A stretch of 15,105 nucleotides of DNA from CAYFJO01 sp964343305. GTDB lineage: Bacteria > Planctomycetota > Planctomycetia > Pirellulales > Pirellulaceae. A program made the translations under genes and the position numbers. Positions 1-8,900 of the stretch are shown here, piece after piece. Location of the stretch: contig CAYFJO010000261.1 in the NCBI GenBank assembly GCA_964343305.1, forward strand, positions 1 through 15,105, read 5' to 3'. The notes under the pieces are model-generated. The model worked only from the letters and a program-made list of their open reading frames with translations. It was not told where the DNA came from and did no database searches. Positions within the stretch are counted from its first letter, which is position 1; each line of letters starts with the position of its first letter.

Positions 1-215
1 GAGGGGCGACGTCCAAGACCCCTCGCTTGCGCGTCGGGTTAGTGAATAATCCACGGTGTACCAGTAAAGTGGTGCCACTTTGGAACCGATCGACGAACTG
101 AACCTATGGCTGGCTTGGCTCGTCGGTTGGCACTTACTTGAGAAACTCGACAGCGCAAGTCTCACGCTGCATCGTCCGCGTGCGACGCGCGAGATTAAGG
201 TCAAGGTCGATCAAC
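1..215. other. Left-edge spacer with two inverted repeats
   Basis: No convincing gene lies before the first start at 216. Two structures are visible. GAGGGG at 1-6 can pair with CCCCTC at 19-24 and is followed by a GC-rich run (25-42) that resembles short repeats I associate with planctomycete spacers; that resemblance is from memory and unverified. A near-perfect 16-base palindrome (AAAGTGG-TG-CCACTTT) lies at 66-81. A TTG-initiated open frame at 80-328 overlaps the first gene in another frame and has no recognisable content, so it is not called. Confidence 0.4.
66..81. promoter_or_regulatory. Palindrome, possible operator or hairpin
   Basis: AAAGTGG at 66-72 and CCACTTT at 75-81 are perfect 7-base inverted arms around TG. 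The site ends 134 bases before the start of the BNR-type gene at 216, a plausible distance for a regulator site upstream of a promoter. The two-base centre is too tight for a full-length RNA hairpin, which favours a protein-binding dyad. No regulator gene is in view, so the role is inferred. Confidence 0.3.
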
Positions 216-1565
216 ATGAATATGTCTCAATTGTCTGCGATCAGTCGACGTGGTCTACTTGCTGGCGCAGTCGGCGCGTCCGCGAGTGTGATCACGTCTC
301 CCGTGCTCGGAGATGCGGCAAAGTATAAAGTTCCGCATCTGCTCTCGACTCAGGGATGCGGGCGCGCGACGGGATACGCCGAAGCCAATCGGATCATCAC
401 GTCCGAAGGGAAGACACATGTTGCCTGGCTTGATTCGCCACCGGAAGGGTTCCGCGTACGTATCGCCACGCTCGATCGAAGATCCTGGCGGTGGTCGCCG
501 ACCTACACGGTAGGCGAGGCCAAGGACAATCATGGTGGATCTGCATTAACGATCGACTCGGCAGGTTATCTGCACATTGCTTACTTCACGCATCACGATC
601 CGTTTCGCTACCGACGGTCCAAGCGCCCGAACGACGCATCCGAGTGGGAAAACGAGGTGCAGTTCGGCGAACGACTAACGTATCCCACGATGATTTGCGG
701 CAAAGATGACACGCTGTACTTCACGGCTCGCAGGAGTTTCAGCGATCGGCCTTGGACGGTCGAGTTGTGGGAAAGGAAACCAGGCCGCGATTGGAATCGC
801 GTCGGCCCCGTATTGCAAGCGCGTCATAAAGGCTACGCACATTTTCAGGAATCACTCGCTTGGGGACCGGATCATCGCACGATTCATCTCTGCTGTCGGT
901 TTCATGAAAACTCAGACAAGAATAGCTACGGCCGATTGCAAACAGTGGCTTACATGAAGAGCGACAACTTTGGCCGCTTGTGGAAACGATCCGACGGTTC
1001 GATCATCAAGAGCCCGATTACACCGGACAACGTCGAGGTCCTCGCAAAAGGCGGTGAAGACTTCAAGCGAACTCTGCGAGCGGGTTGTCTGGCCGTGTCG
1101 CCTGCGGGCAAGCTGCACCTAATCTACAGCATCACGGCCAAGCTGAACGGCGAGACTTGGCTCGCGACGCCCGACGGATCGGGCCAGTGGAAACGAATCC
1201 GCCTGAACGATCATCTACCAGCGGAGTGGAAGCCGTGCAATTTGATCATGGCGGGCGGCTTGTCGTTCGATGAGGCCGGGCGACTTCACGGTGTCGCGCA
1301 ACTGCAAACCGGCGAACAGAAGGAAAAGATTTGGGGCGACCCAACTAACGAAGTCGTCGCGTTCACAGTAGATGGAGACTACAACACTCAGTTTCGAGCG
1401 ATCAGCAAGTTCGACGCCAACACATCGCACTGGCTGCCGTCCATCGAACGCCCCACCGGCCACAACCAAGTGGCTGACCGTCCTGGTTTACTGTTCACGG
1501 CAGGTCCGGCGGGCGAATCGAACAACGAATTGATGAACAATCGAGTGTACTTCAGCGATGGTTAG
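216..1565 (+). CDS. Tat-exported BNR_4-like beta-propeller, possible polysaccharide lyase
   Basis: A 449-residue exported protein of the BNR-repeat / BNR_4 type. The start at 216 is chosen because it puts a twin-arginine motif (SRRGLL, residues 10-15) and a hydrophobic stretch (to about residue 30) at the N-terminus, with AAGG at 197-200 upstream. A TTG start at 138 would add 26 arginine-rich residues and is less likely; ATG at 222 is a close alternative. Propeller-like segments include DNHGGSALTIDSAGYLHIAY (residues 104-123), a block near 154-172 (LTYPTM...LYFTARRS), one near 208-230 (AHFQESLAWGPD...HLCCRFHE), and a C-terminal WLPSIERPTGHN motif. These patterns fit BNR_4 proteins, a group that includes PL24/PL25-type ulvan lyases and many uncharacterised planctomycete proteins. 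I cannot assign a substrate. It is the first of four same-strand secreted-protein genes, 124 bases before the next. Confidence 0.85.
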   Translation: MNMSQLSAISRRGLLAGAVGASASVITSPVLGDAAKYKVPHLLSTQGCGRATGYAEANRIITSEGKTHVAWLDSPPEGFRVRIATLDRRSWRWSPTYTVGEAKDNHGGSALTIDSAGYLHIAYFTHHDPFRYRRSKRPNDASEWENEVQFGERLTYPTMICGKDDTLYFTARRSFSDRPWTVELWERKPGRDWNRVGPVLQARHKGYAHFQESLAWGPDHRTIHLCCRFHENSDKNSYGRLQTVAYMKSDNFGRLWKRSDGSIIKSPITPDNVEVLAKGGEDFKRTLRAGCLAVSPAGKLHLIYSITAKLNGETWLATPDGSGQWKRIRLNDHLPAEWKPCNLIMAGGLSFDEAGRLHGVAQLQTGEQKEKIWGDPTNEVVAFTVDGDYNTQFRAISKFDANTSHWLPSIERPTGHNQVADRPGLLFTAGPAGESNNELMNNRVYFSDG

Positions 1566-1689
1566 AGCAATGGGATATCGCGGTGTTGCGGCATTTTCAT
1601 TTGCCGGATGTTTACCGCGTGCTTGAATCGAAACGATTGCGACTTGTGTCATGAAATCTCCATTGAACAATCCAGAAACAAGATCCTCA

Positions 1690-3222
1690 ATGAAAGCCCT
1701 TCTTTTGACGATCCTCACCCTGCCGCTGATCGCCGCTGGCGCGGTGGCTGACGCTTCGTCGCCCATCGATACGAGCTTGCCCGACTGCGGCATTCAGGCG
1801 GTGATCGACTCTCTTGGAGAGAAAGGGGGCGAAGTGCGACTGCCTGCGGGACGTTTCGAGCTGATGCGTTCCCTGATGTTGCCGTCGAATGTTCGTTTGA
1901 CTGGTCAAGGTGCCGGCAAGACGGTTCTCGCAGGAAAACCGGTCAACTCCTGGATTCGAGTAACCGCAATCGACGGGAATCGTCTGACGCTCGAAAGTGG
2001 GTGCGCGAGAGTGAAGGTTGGAACCACGGTCTTTTGCTGGCCGAAACGGCCTCAAACGGGATGGCTCGGATATTACAAGCCGAAGGTCGTCAAAGCTGTC
2101 AACGACAACATCATTACGATCGATGAACCAGCACGGCTGAAGGAAGAGGGGTGGATATCATTTGGGCTGTGCTCGGCGCTGACCCGTGATTGTGCAAAAG
2201 GGGACGATCAACTGGAAGTCGCCGATGCATCCGGATTCTCCGTTGGCCAGGCGGTTGCCGTGGGAAGCGGCAATGGCAACTCAAACGAATCGCTTTCGTT
2301 CATTCGGGCGATCAAAGGGAATGTGCTGAAGCTGGAACGTCCCGTCCGGCTCGATCACCAGCGGCACGAGAGTGGGTTCTGGAAGCGGCCCGCGGTATGG
2401 TCGCTCTTCCCGTTGGTGACATGTGAGAACGCGGGAAACATCGAGGTCTCGAACCTGAGTCTGGAATGGAGCATTCCCGCCGACCAGCGGCCAAAGCTCC
2501 GGCGATACACCTTGTCACCAATCCATCTTTACAACGCCCGCAACTCCCGGATCGAGAACGTCCACGTCGATAACTCGTTCGCCGACGGAATCAGTGTACA
2601 GACGGGCGAGAACGTACTGGTTCGCAACTGCGTGGTCACCAATTGTGCCGGCAACGGCCTGCATCCGGGAACAGGTCTTCGGCGATCAACGTTCGAGAAC
2701 AACCGTGCCGAAGGCAATGGCGTCGGGCTGTATTTCTGTTGGCACAACGTCGGCCATGTCTTGCGAAACAACAAATTCGTCCGCAACAGTGCCGGAATCA
2801 CCGGGCTTGGCAATCCGGGCGATCGCGACAACCTGATCGAGAACAACCTCATCGCTGAAAACCACAAGCAGGGCCTGTGGATCAACGGAGGCAAAGAGTC
2901 TGGCAACATCATTCGCGGCAACATATTTCGCGATAACTCAACAGAAGAAGCCGGAAAGTATCCTGCGATTTGGCTGTGGGCTCAGGTGGAAGACGCGAAG
3001 GGTTACACCATTGAAGGCAACATCTTTGAAAACACGGGGAATGCCCCGACTCAGTTGACTGCCATCCAGGAGCAGAACGGCGAACGAAATGGCAAGCCAA
3101 CAGGTGCGGACAACAATGTCATTCGCAAGAACGTTTTTCGGAGCCCGAAGAACGCCAAGGTGGTCATCGTTGGAACTTCAACGATGGTCGAGCAACCCGG
3201 AGCAAACGTTGTCCGAAAGTGA
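1690..3222 (+). CDS. Secreted right-handed parallel beta-helix protein
   Basis: A 510-residue protein with a Sec signal (MKALLLTILTLPLIAAGAVADA, cut probably after residue 20-22). Start 1690 is preferred because it begins directly with the lysine-hydrophobic signal; an in-frame ATG at 1651 would add 13 polar residues. Neither has a clear ribosome site. After the signal comes a pectate-lyase-superfamily opening (GIQAVIDSLGEKGGEVRLPAG, then LPSNVRLTGQGAGKTVLAG, about residues 33-75), which is the usual first turn of such helices. An insert of about 130 residues follows. From about residue 245 there are Asn-rich coils (IENVHVDNSFADGISV, VLVRNCVVTNCAGNGLH, NLIENNLIAENHKQGLWI, NIIRGNIFRDNS, TIEGNIFENTGN) typical of PF13229/NosD-like helices. 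The fold is firm; the activity (lyase, hydrolase or binding) is not determined. The reading frame stays open past its TGA to 3447 (separate entry). Confidence 0.85.
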   Translation: MKALLLTILTLPLIAAGAVADASSPIDTSLPDCGIQAVIDSLGEKGGEVRLPAGRFELMRSLMLPSNVRLTGQGAGKTVLAGKPVNSWIRVTAIDGNRLTLESGCARVKVGTTVFCWPKRPQTGWLGYYKPKVVKAVNDNIITIDEPARLKEEGWISFGLCSALTRDCAKGDDQLEVADASGFSVGQAVAVGSGNGNSNESLSFIRAIKGNVLKLERPVRLDHQRHESGFWKRPAVWSLFPLVTCENAGNIEVSNLSLEWSIPADQRPKLRRYTLSPIHLYNARNSRIENVHVDNSFADGISVQTGENVLVRNCVVTNCAGNGLHPGTGLRRSTFENNRAEGNGVGLYFCWHNVGHVLRNNKFVRNSAGITGLGNPGDRDNLIENNLIAENHKQGLWINGGKESGNIIRGNIFRDNSTEEAGKYPAIWLWAQVEDAKGYTIEGNIFENTGNAPTQLTAIQEQNGERNGKPTGADNNVIRKNVFRSPKNAKVVIVGTSTMVEQPGANVVRK

Positions 3223-3447
3223 ACTAAGCACAGGGTCGAGACCGGTCCGTTTCTCAGTCTGCATGGCTGGGAAGTGAGTCTTGCCCGGTACGGTGACGTC
3301 TGGGTGATCTGCACGAGGCCGGAGGGCGTGAAAGGCGTTGCGTGGGTGCGCAACTACAGCTTTTCCTACGTGGGCGGGTCCGGTAGACCCAACGGCATCC
3401 CGCCGATTAACGCCAAGAAGAAAAAGCAACGGCGTGGTATGCTGTAA
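3223..3447 (+). pseudogene. Coding-like orphan segment after the beta-helix gene
   Basis: The frame of the preceding gene stays open for 74 codons past its TGA, to TAA at 3445-3447. The translation is not obviously random (WEVSLARYGDVWVICTRPEG, then VAWVRNYSFSYVGGSG, then a lysine-rich tail KKKKQRRGML), but no ATG opens it and I do not recognise the family. The DNA also has nested inverted repeats: GGGTC 3376-3380 with GACCC 3386-3390, and GGCGGG 3373-3378 with CCCGCC 3399-3404. It could be the end of a decayed gene, part of a dispersed intergenic element, or chance. A role as a readthrough extension of the beta-helix protein is unlikely. Confidence 0.25.
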
Positions 3448-3492
3448 ACCTGACGTTTCATTAAATCCGGCCTCGTGCCATTGGGACTTTTC

Positions 3493-5829
3493 ATGAATTC
3501 CACTCTTACTTATTCATTTGCTCTCATCTTGATTGTGACAGTTACCGCGGTGGCGGACGTCAAGCTCACTGAACTCGACAATCACGCCGTCCGCGTTGAG
3601 ATCGACGGACGTCTTTTTACCGAGTATCGCTACGAGCCGGACTTCTTCCCCATCCTTTATCCGGTCATCGGTCCCAACGGCGAGGCCGTGACGCGGCACT
3701 TTCCGATGAAGGAAGACGTGCCGAATGAGCAGTCCGACCATGAGCATCATCGTTCGCTGCACTTCACACACGGCGATGTTAACGGCTTCAATTTCTGGTC
3801 TCCGCAACTGAGGCGAAACGGCCATACCACGGAGATCGTTCACGACCGGTTTGAGAAAATCGAATCAGGCGAAAACGCTGGTGAGCTAGTGGTGTGGACG
3901 AAATGGATCGGCGACGGCAAGGCCATCCTTCGCGAACGAAAGACACTGCGGTTCATCGACGTTGGCAAGGGGCAGACGATGCTCGACTACGATGTCGAGC
4001 TTCATGCTCCTGACAAACACGTCACGCTGGGCGATACCGATGACGCCGGACTCGCCGTTCGCGTGGCGAGCACCATCAAGGTTCGGCCCCACGGCAAACA
4101 CTCGGAGAGCAAAGGCTACGGAAAGATCGTCAACAGCCGCGGTGACGTGAACGACAATGCGTGGGGCAAACGCGCCGAGTGGATCGATTACCACGGACCG
4201 GATGCGAGCGGCAAGACCGTCGGGATTGCCGTGTTCGATCATCCGGCGAACCCGCGCTATCCAACCGGCTGGCACGCGCGTTACTACGGGTTGCTCAGCG
4301 CGAGTCGTTGGGGAATCTACAGCTTCGAGCGGAATCAGGGCGCAATCAAAGGCGATGGAAATTACACCATCGCGCCCCGCGGCGTGCTGCGATTGCGGCA
4401 CCGCTACTTCTTTCATCACGGTACACCGAAGGAAGCGGAAGTCGCGCATCGATTCGCCAGCTACGCCGGAAACGAGCGGTTCCATCCGAAGACGGCCGAG
4501 TCGGGTCCACGCATCATTTACAAGGGTGTCTTCATTGACGACACCACGATTCCGGGCGAACAGAAAGAGGATTGGGTTCAGCCATCCCATCCTTACTGCT
4601 GGCAGATGAGCCGGAACCGTTGGATGTGGGTATTTCAGACGCGCGCCTTCGAGGGAATCGACACGGAGCGATCGATCCTCTACCAGATCCGGCGCGGCGC
4701 TCCGGACGGGCCCGTGGTTCGCGAGAAGATACTGATCCCTTTCCGCGATGACTGGGACCCGTTCGAGGACGGCTCGAAGTACTGGAAAATCCACGGCCAC
4801 CCCAAAGTGTTCGGCGTGCCCAAAGGAGCGATCGGTGCGGACGATCGAGTCGTCCCGCATCACAACCACTTCGTGGCCGCGTGGTACCGTCGGGCGCGAG
4901 CGGTCGTTGATGGCAAGGTGTTGGATCCGCATGCCGATAAGGAACTCGAAGGCACGCTGCAACTGGAGTGGGTGCAGTTTCGGCTCAACGATGCGGGAGA
5001 CGACATCGAACTGCTCACCAAGCCCACCATGCTGCGTCAAAAGGGCTTCGAATCAGGCGAAGCGATCTGTTCGTTGAGTGAACGCCGCCCGCGAATGAAT
5101 CATTGGGCGCACCCGCCTGAACCGCTCGACACGACTTACACACGCTGGCTCGACACGCCGCACTTCAACAACAACGGCATTGCCGCCATCGAATACCGAT
5201 TCAATCCAAAGACCGGCCTTTACGAATGGTCAAAGACCGGGAAACTGGTGCGTTCGGAGTCGGGCAAAGGGAGGTTCTTTGAAGCATCGATCAACCGTGT
5301 CGGCGACGAGTGGATTCTTTGTGTCCGCAATCGAGGGCATGTGTTGGACGGCTATCGCGGCTCCTGCACGGCATGGTTTCGCACGAAAGACCCATTTGCC
5401 GGCTTCGGCGAGCCACACTACGCGCCGACTCCCTCAAGCTACTGTCCGCGCACCTCGTGGCTGATGCCGGACGGCAAACTCCGAATCTTCAGCGGCGACT
5501 TCGCCGCCTCGCCGCATCGTCAGAAGCGCGATCCGCTGTTCTGCTGGGACGTGAATCCGCAAAACTTCTCCGTGTCGAACGTCCGCACGATTCTCGACGG
5601 CCGCCAGACGCTGGGTATGGAATTGCCGATGATCGGGTTCGCCAAGCTGTCACCGGTCCACAACAACCGGCAGATTCTGACGTTCCGCGTTACGACGCTG
5701 AATCACCGGTTCGCAACCGAACGCTGGCCGGCAGTTACCGCCCACGACCTCGCCCAGAGTGGCGCGCATTACTGCGTGATTCGATATGCCCGGACCGTAC
5801 CGGACTCATGGCGGTTTGCGAGCCGGTAG
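3493..5829 (+). CDS. Secreted PmoA/DUF6807 - sialidase-like propeller fusion
   Basis: A 778-residue protein with two parts. The start at 3493 begins a clear Sec signal (MNSTLTYSFALILIVTVTAVA, cut probably after A21); a GTG at 3475 would add six residues, and no strong ribosome site separates the two. Residues about 25-330 match the PmoA family (PF14100/DUF6807): FTEYRYEPDFFPILYPVIGP (42-61), then HEHHRSLHFTHGDVNGFNFW (83-102), with a C-terminal RGVLRLRHRYFFHHG strand pair. PF14100 is named after methane monooxygenase but is common in planctomycetes beside sugar-degrading genes; its chemistry is not known to me. From about residue 335 (SGPRIIYKGVFIDD) to the end is a propeller-like region with repeated Trp-rich strands (RNRWMWVFQTRAF, DEWILCVRNRGHVLDGYRGS, SWLMPDGKLRIFSGDF) resembling sialidase/neuraminidase folds. 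Usual PmoA proteins are about 300 residues, so this is a fusion. The second half is the less certain assignment. Confidence 0.8.
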   Translation: MNSTLTYSFALILIVTVTAVADVKLTELDNHAVRVEIDGRLFTEYRYEPDFFPILYPVIGPNGEAVTRHFPMKEDVPNEQSDHEHHRSLHFTHGDVNGFNFWSPQLRRNGHTTEIVHDRFEKIESGENAGELVVWTKWIGDGKAILRERKTLRFIDVGKGQTMLDYDVELHAPDKHVTLGDTDDAGLAVRVASTIKVRPHGKHSESKGYGKIVNSRGDVNDNAWGKRAEWIDYHGPDASGKTVGIAVFDHPANPRYPTGWHARYYGLLSASRWGIYSFERNQGAIKGDGNYTIAPRGVLRLRHRYFFHHGTPKEAEVAHRFASYAGNERFHPKTAESGPRIIYKGVFIDDTTIPGEQKEDWVQPSHPYCWQMSRNRWMWVFQTRAFEGIDTERSILYQIRRGAPDGPVVREKILIPFRDDWDPFEDGSKYWKIHGHPKVFGVPKGAIGADDRVVPHHNHFVAAWYRRARAVVDGKVLDPHADKELEGTLQLEWVQFRLNDAGDDIELLTKPTMLRQKGFESGEAICSLSERRPRMNHWAHPPEPLDTTYTRWLDTPHFNNNGIAAIEYRFNPKTGLYEWSKTGKLVRSESGKGRFFEASINRVGDEWILCVRNRGHVLDGYRGSCTAWFRTKDPFAGFGEPHYAPTPSSYCPRTSWLMPDGKLRIFSGDFAASPHRQKRDPLFCWDVNPQNFSVSNVRTILDGRQTLGMELPMIGFAKLSPVHNNRQILTFRVTTLNHRFATERWPAVTAHDLAQSGAHYCVIRYARTVPDSWRFASR

Positions 5830-5939
5830 TGTCCCCGACCCGCTGGCGAGCATCCGGCGAAGCCTCGCCCACTTGCGGTCGCTGTAATTGATTGAAAGAA
5901 GCAAGTTCCTGACAACCAATCCCTTGGAACGAATTAACC
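5830..5939 (+). other. Spacer with overlapping small hairpins
   Basis: GGCGA 5856-5860 can pair with TCGCC 5865-5869 (loop AGCC), or GGCGAG 5845-5850 with CTCGCC 5864-5869. No T-run follows, so a rho-independent terminator is not supported. GGAA at 5925-5928, 11 bases before the ATG at 5940, is the only Shine-Dalgarno-like sequence for the next gene. Confidence 0.25.
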
Positions 5940-8900
5940 ATGCGACTCTCACTTCTAACCACAATCACGATGTGCCTCGGTGCGGCCATGAGCGCCACGG
6001 CGGCGGAGCGTGTCCCCATCCACTTCAACATTCCTGCCGGACTCGAACATTATTCCGGCAAGCAGCCCGTGACGTTTGGGGTGCCGTTTGCCGAGGGGAG
6101 GCTGAAGGCAACGGACGGTTACCGTGTGGTCGATTCGGACGGAACGGAGATCGGGGCTCAGTTCGAGGTGACCGCGACATGGACGGCCGAACGCGAGCAT
6201 GTTCGTTGGCTGCTGATCGACCTGCTGGCGGAGATTCGCAATGGCTCGGCGACGCCGCTGTTTCTGGAGTTCGGGAGCGATGTGGCTCCGCCGCCAACGC
6301 CATCGAGTACTCCGCCAACACCGGCAGCGATCGGAGGTTTCATGCTGACGGACGGAAATCAGAAACGCTACATCGCGACGACAGATGTTGCCGAATTCGA
6401 AGTGCATGGACCGATTCGATTCGAAGAAAAACGCACTGGCAAATACTTGGCTGAGGACGGGAGTTCGATCGCGGATTTCGAGACGCGGGTCCGGCAGTAT
6501 CCGGGTTTGCCGTTTGTCAGGGTCTATCACACCATGATCTGGCAAACCGGCCCGGAAACGGAGCTTGGCGGGCTGATTTGGGAAGCGCCCGACACGGTCA
6601 CCGATGGCGAAACGCGAGTGGGGCTCGCTGGCGAAACGATTCGTGCCGAGCAGGGGCTGCGTTTGCGGCAAACCGGCTGGAACGTGGTCGAAGGCGCGCC
6701 AGCAACCGCTGATGGGAAACAACTGGATGGCTGGGCTGAACTCGCCAACGCCGAGACGCAACTGTTTGCCGCGCTTCGCTGGCCGTGGCAGCAGTTTCCG
6801 GTTTCACTGGGTTCTCACGATGGTCAGTTGCGGATTGGCTTGCTCGATCCTGCTCAGCCGATGAACCTCAAACCGGATGTGCTGGCGGTCGATTATGTGA
6901 TTCCTGAGAAAGAGAAATGGAATCTGCGTCTGCACGATGATCCGACGGGCGGTCTTTGGAATGTGGCCTTCAACGGGCAGGACGCGTTGCCGCACCTATC
7001 GCCGCGTGGTGTCGCCCGGACTTGGGAATTCGTCCTGTGGCGCGGCGATCCTGAAGTGGATCCCAAGGTCAAGAACATCCTGACGCAGGAGCCGGTTCTG
7101 GCCTTTGCCGATCCTGCGTTTAGCGCGAGGGCTGGCCTGCCTTCGCCCATGTCTCCGCGCGATCCCGAGCGCTTTCCCGAGATCGAAGCCGGACTCGAAC
7201 GCGCCTTCGATTGGGTCACGCGCGAAAACGCGTTCGATGGCGATTTCGGCGTGTGGACGTATGGCGATATCCAGTGGTCGTGGGTTGGCGCCCGGGGATT
7301 CACGACGTATCGCTATTGGATGAACCACGGCAAGGGCTGGTCGGTCGCGCCGTGGGTGTTATGGCTGCGTTCCGGCGACCGGCGATATTGGAAACATGGC
7401 GAGACCAACAACCGTCATTGCATGGATATTGATACTTGCCACGTTCCGAAATGGGAGCGCGCAGAGGATTATAAGATTCGTGGCGGGCAATATCATTATT
7501 CCGCTTTGCAGCTTGGTTATGGGCCTTCGGTCGCCACGTTCTATATCGATAGTGAGTATCTGCCGTATTACTATTACATGACGGGGTATCGGCGGGCGTG
7601 GGATGTGACGCAGATGCGCGCCGAGGCATTAATTCGCGATGATTTCGAAACTCGCTCGGCCCATTTCCGCGACAACCGCGAACGGCGTTCGCGGCATCTC
7701 TATATCATGCTGAAGGACCTGGCGATCCTCTACGAAGCGACGTGGCGGCCGGAGCTTCGTGAACAGTTGAAGACCTATCTCGACCTCACTCTGGATGCCC
7801 AACTGGACGACGGCAATTTTCTCGGCGTGAAGACGAACCACTATCTCGATCAGCCGCTTCTGCTGGCGGCGCGGGTGTTGCCGGAGAAGCGACCGCGGAT
7901 TTTCGAAGCGCTGCGGCGCTGGAACGCGCATCAGGGGGACGCGGTAGAGATTGAGCCGGGGCGGGGCGGTTCGGGACCGTGGTCCATGTGGACGCGGCAC
8001 GCCTTGGCTGAGCAATTCGGGGACCCCGCGCAGCATGCCGCCAATGTTCAGCTCGCGCGGACTCAAACATTGGCAACCGCGGACGACGCGAACGAGTGGC
8101 GCGGCTACGCCCGGTTCGAAGCGCACGTGGCTGGCCCGATCCTGCGGGATTGGGTCGTGGCCATGGCCGGTGAGGCTGAGGGCGAGGTCACGACGGGGCT
8201 GGCTCCGCTGCTCCATTTCAATTCCAGACTTCCGGTCGATCGAGTGGAAGGAACGGCCAGCGGTCGCGAGGGCCGCCACGTGGCGCTGGTTCTGAAGGAA
8301 GCCGGAAAGCCGTTGAACATCGGCCTGCATCTTTACCTGCATAACATGGGTCGTCGTCAGGAACACCACGTTTCGATCGTGGCTCCGGACGGCTCGGAGA
8401 TCGACGCCCGGCAGTTCTACACGCAGTGGCTTCGTCAGGGCGACGACCAACAGGGGATCGAGCTTCAAATCGCCGCCGATCAACCGGCCGGAACGTATGC
8501 TCTCGTGCTAAGCACGGTGGCGCCAGTTTGCGTGAAATCTTCCAGCGGCAAAGTGGTGCACTATATGCCGGAGGGACGCCGAGCGTTTACCTCGGCGAAG
8601 TGGGGCGGGCAAGCGTGGTTCATGCCCTCGGCAGATGAAGTCACCATTGGAAATCAAAGCGGTGGACCGCGCGAACGTGTTGTCGTGCTGGGCCCGAGCG
8701 GCGAGATCATCGCGACCAGCCGGATCACCGGCACGCGCGAGGTGAAAACACGCGGCGGCGCCCGACAACTGCCGGTGGGCGAACCGGCCCGATTTTCGCC
8801 GAGTGAGTCGGGTTTGCATTCGTTCGTGTCTGCGGCAATCGACTGGCACAGTCTCCGCGAGGTCCGGGGAATGAAACCGTGGTTCTCCGCCCTGCGCGAA

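Noticed and set aside
80..328. 82-codon TTG-initiated frame
   Set aside because: Overlaps the Tat signal of the BNR-type gene in a different frame and has no family features.
3886..5040. 384-codon open frame on the - strand
   Set aside because: It lies wholly inside the PmoA-propeller gene, antisense, has no recognisable domain and is explained by the GC-rich codon bias of the + strand gene.
5888..6454. 188-codon open frame on the + strand
   Set aside because: Overlaps the signal peptide and RIFT barrel of the PcRGLX-like gene in another frame; no ribosome site and an Arg/Cys/His-rich translation typical of a shadow frame.
7629..8483. 284-codon open frame on the - strand
   Set aside because: Antisense shadow of the PcRGLX-like gene, whose domain match is clear; no family features.
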